Shown in pieces: positions 16,787 through 25,675 of a stretch of 64,000 bases of DNA (the first letter of the stretch is position 1; every line of letters begins with the position of its first letter). Source of the DNA: Burkholderia sp. SRS-W-2-2016. GTDB lineage: Bacteria > Pseudomonadota > Gammaproteobacteria > Burkholderiales > Burkholderiaceae. The stretch covers positions 22,189 through 86,188 of the forward strand of contig NZ_MSDV01000073.1 of NCBI RefSeq assembly GCF_001931485.1, given 5' to 3'. Below the pieces are notes generated by a model. That model was given only the letters and a program-made list of their open reading frames with translations. It searched no databases and had not been told where the DNA came from. The position numbers were made by a program, and so were the translations under genes.

Positions 16787-17779
16787 TTAAACCGCCTTCG
16801 GCGCACCGTGCTCGACCGCGACTTCCGGCGCCGGCTCATCCGGCAGCGCATCGACCGGCTTGCCCGAATCGCGCCACGCCTCCATGCCGCCGCGCAGCGG
16901 CAACACGTCGGAGAAGCCGGCCTCGCTCAGCTGCTTGGCCATCCACGCGGCGGAAATCTCGTTCGGACACGAGCAGTAGATCACCAGCTTCTGATCGGAC
17001 GGATACGCGGCGACGATGCCGGAGAGCTGCCGTTCGTCGGCGAATTGCGCGCCGGGAATCACGAACGGGTCGAGCTTGCGCTTTTCCTCCGAGCGGATGT
17101 CGAACACGACCGGCGGCTGGCCGGCCTTGTAAAGCGTCGCGAGTTCGTCGATTTCGATGCGCGCGGACGCGAGCTTCGCGATCAACTGACGGCGCCGGAT
17201 CCACCGGTACACCGCATACAGCAACAGCAATCCGACGACGACCACCGCCGCGGTGCGGCCGAGCCGTCCGGCGATCGCGAACAGCATGTCGATCTGCCGC
17301 GCGAACAGCGCGCCGACGATCAGCCCGGTGCCGGACCACAGCGCGGCGCCCAGGCCGTCGTAAGTGAGGAAGGTGCGGTAGCGGGTGCCCATTGCGCCGG
17401 CCATCGGGATCGACACGATCGACAGCCCCGGCACGAACTTCGCGACCGCCAGCACGCGCACGCCCCAGCGGCCGAAAAAGCGTTCGGTTTTCTTCACGCA
17501 GGTGTCACGCGACAGCGACAGCCGGCAGATCGTTTTCAGCGTATTGCCGCCGTAGATGCGGCCGGCGAGAAACCACGCGCTGTCGCCGAGCAGGGTCGCA
17601 AAGATCGCCAGCACCAGCACCGGCATCAACTGGGTGCCGACAGAGCCGGGGTGCATCGCGGCCATCGCGCCGAACAGCACGAGCGACGGCATGGCCGGCA
17701 CCGGCAGCCCGAGCGCGGCGGCCAGTACGTTGACGAAGACGAGCGCCGGTCCATATTGCTCGACGAGGTCATGTAGCAT
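16787..17779 (-). CDS. DedA-family membrane protein fused to a rhodanese domain
   Basis: The product has 330 residues from ATG 17779. DedA/SNARE-associated signatures occupy the first 200 residues (GDSAWFLAGRIYGG, KFVPGLSIVSIPMAGAMG) with about five membrane segments, the last being TAAVVVVGLLLLYAVYRW. A rhodanese domain fills the C-terminal 110 residues, with the active-site loop YCSCPNEISA. DedA proteins act in lipid carrier flipping and membrane homeostasis; the fused sulfurtransferase-like domain faces the cytoplasm. A start 60 nt upstream would add an Arg-rich leader that is not family-like. No obvious operon partner. Confidence 0.82.
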   Translation of the reverse strand: MLHDLVEQYGPALVFVNVLAAALGLPVPAMPSLVLFGAMAAMHPGSVGTQLMPVLVLAIFATLLGDSAWFLAGRIYGGNTLKTICRLSLSRDTCVKKTERFFGRWGVRVLAVAKFVPGLSIVSIPMAGAMGTRYRTFLTYDGLGAALWSGTGLIVGALFARQIDMLFAIAGRLGRTAAVVVVGLLLLYAVYRWIRRRQLIAKLASARIEIDELATLYKAGQPPVVFDIRSEEKRKLDPFVIPGAQFADERQLSGIVAAYPSDQKLVIYCSCPNEISAAWMAKQLSEAGFSDVLPLRGGMEAWRDSGKPVDALPDEPAPEVAVEHGAPKAV

Positions 17780-18118
17780 CGGTTTACATCCGCGGTCCTT
17801 GCGGGCGCGGTGCGGTAAGGAGTGCAAAGGGGAATGCAAGGATTATGGACGCATTTTCGAGACGTGCAAAACGGCTCGAAAAGCGGCCCGTTGCGTAGCG
17901 ACGCGCGGCCTTTTAGCAGGCGAGGTAACGCGTACCGAATCCCGCGAAAAAAGCGCGGATTGGCGACGCAAACGGAACAAACAACCGGCAAGCGCTACGC
18001 GCCGACGCGGCCAGAACGAACAATGCCGCGCGTCGGCGGCGCGGCAACAGGGAAGAAACGGGACTGGCCGGTAATGCGCGCGGCACTCACGCTTTCGCGC
18101 GGCGCCGCGGGTTTGTTT
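17780..18118. other. Intergenic, nothing identified
   Basis: I see no supported gene, terminator or regulatory site. The sequence is GC-rich with scattered short inverted repeats only. Confidence 0.3.
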
Positions 18119-18370
18119 TCACTGGCGATGATTGTGCTGTTCGCCCGGCAATTCGGCGCCGTGCGCGCGGATCGCGGCGATCAGTTCGGCGGGCGTGATT
18201 TCGTAACGTACTTCGCGATGGATGCCCGGCTTGCGCTCATCGACTTCGATCAGCAGGATGCCTTTGCCGTCTTCGGTCGATTCGAGGCGCAGCGTGCGGA
18301 GTTCGCGCGCCGTTGCGTCGTCGTATTCGGAGAGCAGGGCCATTGACCCGGAGGACCCGGTAATGCGCAT
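18119..18370 (-). CDS. Small hypothetical protein
   Basis: The product has 83 residues. AAGGA lies 8 nt before ATG 18370, so this start is favoured over the internal Met10 (MALLSEYDD). The protein is soluble and charged, with an alternating strand pattern (TARELRTLRLESTEDGKG, then ILLIEVDERKPG) and a His-rich tail (GEQHNHRQ). No family recognised. Confidence 0.6.
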   Translation of the reverse strand: MRITGSSGSMALLSEYDDATARELRTLRLESTEDGKGILLIEVDERKPGIHREVRYEITPAELIAAIRAHGAELPGEQHNHRQ

Positions 18371-18831
18371 CGAAGTTGTCCTTGTTACGTGGTTGAGCGA
18401 CCAATTGTACGGATAGTGCGACGGGCTGTCTTTTGCGGCTGTCCTTGCCCCGCGCGGTTCGCCCGGCGGAATGCTCAGTGTAACGCGACTGCCCGCGGTT
18501 TCGGATGCATTTTTCGTGCCCCTCGATGACCTGTCGCCGACGGCCGTCTGTCATGCTGCTGACGTATCGCCGGGGTAGACGCGCCCGGTCCGCGCACGCT
18601 TACGCGCGCGTTTATGAAGCACGAACGCACCACCGGCGAACCCAAAAAAATGGCCCGTCCAGAGGGCGGGCCATTAAACGCCGTTGTTACTCGGGTCAGC
18701 CGGCCCTGCAACGATTGGGCGCTGACGGTTCCTATCCTCGTGCGCGGCGCGCGCGTTGTCGAGGTGGGACTAATGCCGATCTGTCAGATCAAAGCGGGTC
18801 AAAGCGAGTCGACGCGAGCGCGGCGGCGTCA
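18371..18831. other. Intergenic stretch downstream of the GntP gene
   Basis: Apart from the terminator at 18644-18675 I see no supported gene. It holds the probable 3' untranslated region of the leftward permease gene (18676-18831) and the upstream region of the small gene at 18370. Confidence 0.35.
18644..18675 (-). terminator. Intrinsic terminator of the GntP permease gene
   Basis: AATGGCCCG (18649-18657) pairs with CGGGCCATT (18667-18675). The run of A at 18644-18650 on the plus strand is a T-run after the hairpin on the minus strand. It lies about 160 nt past the permease stop codon. Confidence 0.75.
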
Positions 18832-20232
18832 TTAAACCAGGCCCGTCGCGTAGTACACCGCGATCACGAAGAACACCGCCAACGTCTTGATCACGGTCAC
18901 CGCGAAGATGTCGCGATACGACTGCCGGTGCGTGAGCCCGGTCACCGCCAGCAGCGTGATCACCGCGCCGTTGTGCGGCAGCGTGTCCATCCCGCCGCTC
19001 GCCATCGCGACCACCCGGTGCAGCACTTCGAGCGGAATCTGCGCGGCTTGCGCTCCCTTGATGAACAGATCCGACATCGCCGCGAGCGCGATGCTCATGC
19101 CGCCCGACGCCGACCCGGTAATGCCCGCGAGCGTGCTGACCGACACGGCCGCGTTGACGAGCGGATTCGGAATGCTCTTCAGCGCGTTGCTGACGACCAG
19201 AAAGCCCGGCAGCGCCGCGATCACGCCGCCGAAGCCGTATTCCGACGCGGTATTGAGCGACGCGAGCAGCGCGCCCGCGACCGCCGCCTTGGTGCCGACC
19301 GCGAAGCGCTGGCTCACGCGCCGGAACGCGGTCACGACGACCATCACGATGCCGAGCAGCAGCGCGCCCTGCACCGCCCAGATCGCGACCACGGTCTTCA
19401 CGGTGGTTTCGATCGGCGCATGCAGCCCCGGCAGCAGATCCGGCGTAATCGTGAAAGTCGGACCGTACCAGCTCGGAATCCAGCGCGTCAGCAGGAAGTT
19501 CGAGACGCCGACCACGATCAGCGGCGCGACCGCCAGCAGCGGATGCGGCAGTTCCTTCGCTTCGATGCGTTCCGGTTCGTTGACGAGGTCGGTGCCGTAG
19601 CCTTCGCCGCTCGCCATCGCCGCGCGGCGGCGCCATTCCAGATACGACAGACCGACCACGATGATGAACAGCGAGCCGATCACGCCGAGCGTCGGCGCGG
19701 CCCACGAGGTCGTCTTGAAGAAGGTGGTCGGGATGATGTTCTGGATCTGCGGGGTGCCGGGCAGCGAGTCCATCGTGAACGAGAACGCGCCGAGCGCGAT
19801 CGCGCCGGGCATCAGCCGCTTCGGAATATTGCTCTGGCGATACAGCTCGGCCGCGAACGGATAGACCGCGAACACGACGACGAACAGCGACACGCCGCCG
19901 TAGGTGAGCAGCGCGCACACCGCGACGATCACCGCATTGGCGCGCGAGCGGCCGATATAGCGGATCGCGGCCGCGACGATCGACTCGGAGAAGCCCGATA
20001 GTTCGATCACCTTACCGAACACCGCGCCGAGCAGAAACACCGGGAAGTACAGCTTCACGAAGCCGACCATCTTGTCCATGAAGATGCTCGTGAACACCGG
20101 CGCGACCGCGGCGGGTTCGGTGAGCAGGACGGCGGCGAGCGCCGCGATCGGCGCGAACAGGATCACGCTGTAGCCGCGATACGCGGCGAACATCAGAAAC
20201 GCCAGAGCGGCGACGACGATGAGAAAGGACAT
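18832..20232 (-). CDS. GntP-family permease, probable hydroxybutyrate type
   Basis: The product has 466 residues with 12 or more hydrophobic segments. FSFTMDSLPGTPQIQNIIPT and the C-terminal MASGGMDTLPHNGAVITLL are recognised GntP-family signatures. ATG 20232 has GGAG 6 nt upstream and gives the normal N-terminus (MSFLIVVAALAFLMFAAY); a longer frame does not. GntP members import gluconate, 3-hydroxybutyrate or similar hydroxy acids with protons. From memory of closely similar Burkholderia proteins I favour 3-hydroxybutyrate, but sequence alone does not prove it. A sigma-54 type promoter lies about 73 nt upstream and a sigma-54 activator is divergent, so expression is probably substrate-induced. 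Confidence 0.82.
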   Translation of the reverse strand: MSFLIVVAALAFLMFAAYRGYSVILFAPIAALAAVLLTEPAAVAPVFTSIFMDKMVGFVKLYFPVFLLGAVFGKVIELSGFSESIVAAAIRYIGRSRANAVIVAVCALLTYGGVSLFVVVFAVYPFAAELYRQSNIPKRLMPGAIALGAFSFTMDSLPGTPQIQNIIPTTFFKTTSWAAPTLGVIGSLFIIVVGLSYLEWRRRAAMASGEGYGTDLVNEPERIEAKELPHPLLAVAPLIVVGVSNFLLTRWIPSWYGPTFTITPDLLPGLHAPIETTVKTVVAIWAVQGALLLGIVMVVVTAFRRVSQRFAVGTKAAVAGALLASLNTASEYGFGGVIAALPGFLVVSNALKSIPNPLVNAAVSVSTLAGITGSASGGMSIALAAMSDLFIKGAQAAQIPLEVLHRVVAMASGGMDTLPHNGAVITLLAVTGLTHRQSYRDIFAVTVIKTLAVFFVIAVYYATGLV

Positions 20233-20560
20233 TGAGTCTCCAAAACCTGGTTGTTCTACATATATGCGCCGTCCCGGTGCTGCGACGGCGTGGCGCGGAC
20301 AGAACGCAGGTTCCATGCCACACCGGGCGCTGTGCTTGCGCAGCGCGATGGCATAAGCGTGGAGCGTCAGCCGGTGCCTAAAAACAGCGCGGCCGATTGT
20401 ACCCAGGCGTCTCCAACGCGGGACTCGATTGCGCTGAAGAAAGGCTAAAACCAGGGTAAGTCATGATCGATAAGGCCTATTGCCTGTCTCAATTTAGAGA
20501 TAAATTCGTCCACCGATGGAGACTCAGGCATTTAGAACGATAAGCGGAGACAGCGACAGA
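20233..20560. other. Divergent regulatory region between permease and activator genes
   Basis: It contains the sigma-54 promoter (20305-20320), a GCGCTG-8-CAGCGC inverted repeat (20327-20346) and a pair of inverted 10-bp copies of TGAGTCTCCA (20233-20242) and TGGAGACTCA (20517-20526). No gene is supported here. Confidence 0.45.
20305..20320 (-). promoter_or_regulatory. Sigma-54 (-24/-12) promoter of the GntP gene
   Basis: On the minus strand the sequence TGGCATGGAACCTGCG has the GG and GC elements separated by exactly 10 bp and matches TGGCAC-5-TTGC at most key positions. It is oriented towards the permease, about 73 nt from its start. The neighbouring divergent gene encodes a sigma-54 activator. 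Confidence 0.65.
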
Positions 20561-22072
<1,512 letters not shown>

Positions 22073-22179
22073 GCGCCGGGGCGCATCGGCCGTATCGGCT
22101 GCATCGCCCGACTGACGCAGCGCCAGGGCCGCGTGGCACAATCGCGCAATCGAACAACAAGACGTGATCGGGGCTTTCC

Positions 22180-22446
22180 ATGAAACGCAGTCTTTCCTTC
22201 TTCGCGCGCCGCTCGAGCCTGCTGCTGTCCGCCGGCGCGGTGCTCGCGCTCGGCGCTTGCAGCAGCAGCGCGCCGCTGTTCCTGTCGGACGGCCGCCCGA
22301 CCGTGCTGGTGCAATGCCCGGCCGGTTCGAGCTCGTGTTCGGAGCAGGCCAGCGCGAACTGCAACGGCGCATACGACGTCGTGCGCCAGTCCAGTGAGGG
22401 CGGCACGCTGAGCCTGATCTACGCCTGCCGCGCGGCCGCGAGGTAA
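22180..22446 (+). CDS. Small lipoprotein
   Basis: The product has 88 residues. A basic N-terminus (MKRSLSFFARRSS) and hydrophobic stretch lead to a lipobox (LGAC) with lipidated Cys27. Ser residues after Cys27 give no inner-membrane retention Asp at +2, so outer-membrane sorting is plausible. Four further Cys residues in the mature part (QCPAGSSSCSEQASANC and YAC) could form two disulfides in the periplasm. Family not recognised. It stands alone, followed by an intrinsic terminator at 22468-22498. Confidence 0.7.
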   Translation: MKRSLSFFARRSSLLLSAGAVLALGACSSSAPLFLSDGRPTVLVQCPAGSSSCSEQASANCNGAYDVVRQSSEGGTLSLIYACRAAAR

Positions 22447-22467
22447 CGCGCGGATAAGCTTGCTGAT

Positions 22468-22498
22468 AAAGCGCCGGTGCGATGCCAGCGCTTTTTTT
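22468..22498 (+). terminator. Intrinsic terminator after the small lipoprotein gene
   Basis: AAAGCGC (22468-22474) pairs with GCGCTTT (22488-22494), and a run of seven T residues ends at 22498. Confidence 0.75.
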
Positions 22499-23026
22499 AT
22501 TGCCGCGAATTAAAAAAGCCGCCGTTTTTTTCGCCGCAATTCGAGTCCCGTTGTTCGCGACTCGACTCGTATTCGCCGCCCAACGCGCAATCCACGCTTC
22601 TTCCGTTCAATTGGCACGCTCGTGCTATCCGCATCCGCACATGGCTGTCATAAACGTATGCGTGTAATGTCGATCCGCCGATCCGCTTAACATGCGGATT
22701 GATTAATCCGGTCCCGGTGCCGGTACGCCCGAAGCCGTATTCTGTTTACGGGCCCGCAGGCGAATAATTCTGGTCGGTTTTTAGCGTTGAGCGAAGTCGG
22801 TGCGCCAGCTAACGGAACGTCGAGTTTGGTGGCTGTATTCTTTTTAAACCGTTGGCGATTTAACCCCGGCACGCAGATTTTGCCGGTTTGCTTTTAGCGC
22901 GGGAGACCACCAGGAAGCTTTTTCCGCTTCCATGAGCAGCGTCGAGATGGCCCACGAAGGCCACCACGCCGGCTCATGCTTTCGATTTTTGCTTTGCAAT
23001 TAATTCAATAGAATTCGGGGAAAGCA
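22499..23026. other. Long intergenic region with a structured element
   Basis: No protein gene is convincing. It is AT-richer than its surroundings, with several T-runs. At 22931-22978 CATGAGC pairs with GCTCATG around a nested TGGCC/GGCCA hairpin (22948-22963). This structure ends about 50 nt before the small gene at 23027 and could be its leader or a small RNA. There is no direct evidence of transcription. Confidence 0.35.
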
Positions 23027-23230
23027 ATGAATCATCAGCAGCTAGAAAGAGACATCCGGCATCTGGAGCAGGTCATTTCACATATTTCGGCGGAGGACCG
23101 AATTCCGCTGTCTTACTGGCGCAACCGTATCGAGCTGGTTTCCGACGCGGTTATCGTGCCGGCGCAGGCGTCGCGGGTCAAACGTCTGGATGCCGCGCTG
23201 TGCGCATTGGAAAAACGCCAGAAAGCCTGA
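23027..23230 (+). CDS. Small helical hypothetical protein
   Basis: The product has 67 residues. GGGGAAAG precedes the ATG. It reads as two amphipathic helices (QQLERDIRHLEQVISHIS and ASRVKRLDAALCALEKRQKA) linked by a short aromatic segment (IPLSYWRNRIELV), suggesting a coiled-coil or helical hairpin. Family not recognised. It follows an unusually long, structured intergenic region. Confidence 0.6.
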   Translation: MNHQQLERDIRHLEQVISHISAEDRIPLSYWRNRIELVSDAVIVPAQASRVKRLDAALCALEKRQKA

Positions 23231-23362
23231 ATGCCGGCATTGCGGGTCAGCCAATGGGGAATATCGTCGTGTACGCTGCGGACGGATGAATTTTTGTTTA
23301 AAGACATCTGAAGCGGACGCTCACCCGGTTTTCTTTTTTCCTTTCGTTGACACGGGACCTAT

Positions 23363-24562
23363 ATGCAGATTGCAGGATTTGCCGCGAGCCGGCTGGCCGC
23401 ATTGACCAATGCAATGCAAGGCTATGTGGAGCGCGGCGAAGTGGCGGGCGTGGTGTCGCTGGTATGGCGGCGCGGCGAGACCGGTTATTTCGAACCGCTG
23501 GGTCTGCGCGACGAAGCCGCGCAATTGCCGATGGAGCGCGACACGCTGTTTCGCATCGCGTCGATGACCAAGCCGGTGACGAGCGCCGCGATCATGATGC
23601 TGATCGAGGAAGACCGCCTCGCGCTCGATACGCCGGTGTCGCTGTGGCTCCCCGAACTCGCGGCGCCGCGCGTGCTGCGCGACCCGAACGGCTCGCTCGA
23701 CGACACCGACCCGGTCCGTACGCCGCTCACGGTGCTCGACCTACTCACGCATCGGGCGGGCTTCGCGTATCACTTCACGTCGACGGGGCCGCTCGCCGAA
23801 GCGTACGCGGCCGCGTTCAACGGCTTCGAGTCGAACGGCGACAACAGCGCGTGGCTCGCGCGGATCGCCGCGTTGCCGCTGATGTTCCAGCCCGGCGCGC
23901 GCTGGCATTACGGCGTCGCGACCGACGTGCTCGGCGTGCTGATCGAGCGCGTCAGTGGCATGTCGCTCGGCGAGTTTTTCCGCACCCGCATTTTCGAGCC
24001 GCTCGGGATGCGCGATACCGCGTTCTGGGTCCACGACACGCAGCTTGCGCGACTGGCCACCGCTTACGGCATCGATCCCAATACTCGGCGACGCGTGGTC
24101 GAAGATCATCCGGCCGCCAGCCGCTGGGCCAATCCGCGACGTTTCCAGAGCGGCGGCGGCGGGCTTGTATCGACCGCCGAAGACTATCTGCAATTCGCGC
24201 AACTGCTGCTCGGCCGTGGGCGCGTCGGCGGCACGCGTCTGCTGTCGAACCGCTCGGTCGATCTGATGCGCAGCAATTTCCTGTCGCGCGACCAGCGCCG
24301 TTTGCCCGCGTTCGGTCATGTGATCTGGGCCGGGCAGGGCTTTGGCCTGGGGCTGTCGGTGGTCGACGATCCGGCCCAGCAACTGCCGCTCGGCTACCGT
24401 TCGCTCGGCTCGTTCGGCTGGCCAGGCGCGTACGGCACCAGCTGGTTCGCCGACCCGGTCGAGGATCTGATCGGCGTGATGCTGATCCAGCGCCGCTCGC
24501 TCGACCCGTTCCCGATGGCGATCGACTTCGAACGCCGCGTCTACGATGCGATCGACGTTTGA
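23363..24562 (+). CDS. Serine hydrolase of the class C beta-lactamase/esterase fold
   Basis: The product has 399 residues. The catalytic SxxK is S67-M-T-K70 (FRIASMTKPVTSAA). The second catalytic tyrosine is probably Y183 in WHYGVATDVLG, the form seen in EstB-like esterases rather than the YxN of true AmpC enzymes. FQSGGGGLVSTAEDYLQFAQLL is also typical. No signal peptide is visible, so the enzyme should be cytoplasmic, which argues against antibiotic resistance. Natural substrates are probably esters or lactones. No operon partner is evident. Confidence 0.83.
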   Translation: MQIAGFAASRLAALTNAMQGYVERGEVAGVVSLVWRRGETGYFEPLGLRDEAAQLPMERDTLFRIASMTKPVTSAAIMMLIEEDRLALDTPVSLWLPELAAPRVLRDPNGSLDDTDPVRTPLTVLDLLTHRAGFAYHFTSTGPLAEAYAAAFNGFESNGDNSAWLARIAALPLMFQPGARWHYGVATDVLGVLIERVSGMSLGEFFRTRIFEPLGMRDTAFWVHDTQLARLATAYGIDPNTRRRVVEDHPAASRWANPRRFQSGGGGLVSTAEDYLQFAQLLLGRGRVGGTRLLSNRSVDLMRSNFLSRDQRRLPAFGHVIWAGQGFGLGLSVVDDPAQQLPLGYRSLGSFGWPGAYGTSWFADPVEDLIGVMLIQRRSLDPFPMAIDFERRVYDAIDV

Positions 24563-24679
24563 GCCCATCCGCCGCGCATGCAACTGGCCGCGCGATTCAC
24601 TATCCTGAGAATTATTCGTCTGATAGTCTCCGGACAGCAATTCATCGCAGTTCGTCGAACCGATGGGGGAGCAACCGGC

Positions 24680-24976
24680 ATGGCCTCGTACAAACAGTTG
24701 ACTGCGCAACTCGAAAAACTTCATAAAGAAGTCGCAGTGGCCCGCGAGAAGGAAATCGCGCAGGCTATCGCCGACATCAAACAGAAGGTCGCCGAATACG
24801 ATCTGACCGCCGAGGAACTCGGCTTCACCAGCGCGGCGAAGCCGCGGCGCAAGGCGGCGTCGACGTCGGTGGCCAAGTACCGCAATCCGAAGACCGGCGA
24901 GACGTGGAGCGGGCGCGGCCGCTCGCCCGCGTGGCTGGTGGGGAAGAACCGCGAGCGCTTTCTGATCGAAAGTTGA
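24680..24976 (+). CDS. H-NS-like nucleoid protein
   Basis: The product has 98 residues, usual for Burkholderia H-NS/MvaT-type histone-like proteins. An N-terminal coiled coil (LEKLHKEVAVAREKEIAQAI) mediates oligomerisation. A basic linker (KPRRKAAST) leads to the DNA-binding tail YRNPKTGETWSGRGRSPAWL, whose GRGRSP core enters the minor groove of AT-rich DNA. ATG 24680 was chosen because GGGGGAG lies 8 nt upstream; a longer frame adds a non-family leader. It probably silences AT-rich or transferred DNA. Confidence 0.87.
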   Translation: MASYKQLTAQLEKLHKEVAVAREKEIAQAIADIKQKVAEYDLTAEELGFTSAAKPRRKAASTSVAKYRNPKTGETWSGRGRSPAWLVGKNRERFLIES

Positions 24977-25030
24977 GCGGCGTCTCCCCGTCAGTGATGG
25001 CCGGCGCGGTTTGCGCCGCACCGTTGGCTG

Positions 25031-25053
25031 GTCCCGAAAACGCTCACCTTTGC
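25031..25053. repeat. 23-bp direct repeat, copy 1
   Basis: The motif GTCCCGAAAAC-G-CTCACC with following TTTGC recurs at 25380-25402 with one mismatch (G to A). A shorter relic (TCCTCACCTTT) is present near 25341. Confidence 0.55.
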
Positions 25054-25379
25054 GCGGCCGCGTCACGCGAACGACCTGCTTCGCCGCCGCATTCCCTGTA
25101 TGCGAGCTTGCTTCGGTGAGCCAGGTTTTGTGGCGACGCGCACCGCCGTGCGGGTTGCCTGCGATCGGCGAGCGCGGCGGCGCGGGTGTCGCCGCAAAGC
25201 CGCGCCAGCCTTTGCCGGCGGGCGTTTCCAGGTGGTCGGCCGGCGCGGCTTGGTCAGTCATGCAGAGTTTTGTCGCCGCATTTGCCGCGTTGGCGTCGAT
25301 GCGCGGCGCGCGTGAGCCGGTGCATGCGGGCGCTTCGCGATCCTCACCTTTCGTCGTCGGTCACCGTTAGCCGCCGCAA

Positions 25380-25402
25380 GTCCCGAAAACACTCACCTTT
25401 GC
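25380..25402. repeat. 23-bp direct repeat, copy 2
   Basis: This copy matches 25031-25053 at 22 of 23 positions, 349 bp away in the same orientation. Confidence 0.55.
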
Positions 25403-25675
25403 CGCCGCGCCGGATTCCCGCCGGGCGCGCCCAGCCCGCTTTCCCCCGGCGTTAGCCTCACGCGTGTATCATTCGCACCTTGCGCCATTCCGCGCTGGCG
25501 TTTCCCGTGCTGTCGAACCCAAGCTCGAGCCCTGTCCGCAAGCCGTTTCCGGCGCGGCGGGCATGCTGAAACGGCCCGACTCCCGCCGCCCGATGCCGCC
25601 GCGCCACGCGCGGCATGCCGGCCGCCCAGGGCCGCCGGGAACCGCCCGAACCTCTTTCCGTGATCGCCAGACCCG

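Larger units (their letters stand above)
24977..25675. other. Long GC-rich intergenic region before prfC
   Basis: About 700 bp with no supported gene. The overlapping open frames have Arg/Ala-rich compositions typical of non-coding GC-rich DNA. A 23-bp direct repeat occurs twice (25031 and 25380). The promoter of prfC should lie in its right part but I cannot place it. Confidence 0.4.

Noticed and set aside
22482..22667. Short frame after the lipoprotein terminator
   Set aside because: It starts inside the terminator hairpin and its translation has no recognisable feature.
23363..24562. Beta-lactamase resistance gene
   Set aside because: SxxK and the fold match class C relatives, but there is no signal peptide and the second motif is esterase-like (HYG), so an esterase call is safer.
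24977..25675. Several overlapping small frames before prfC
   Set aside because: All are Arg/Ala/Pro-rich, lack ribosome sites and overlap each other in multiple frames, as expected of GC-rich non-coding DNA.
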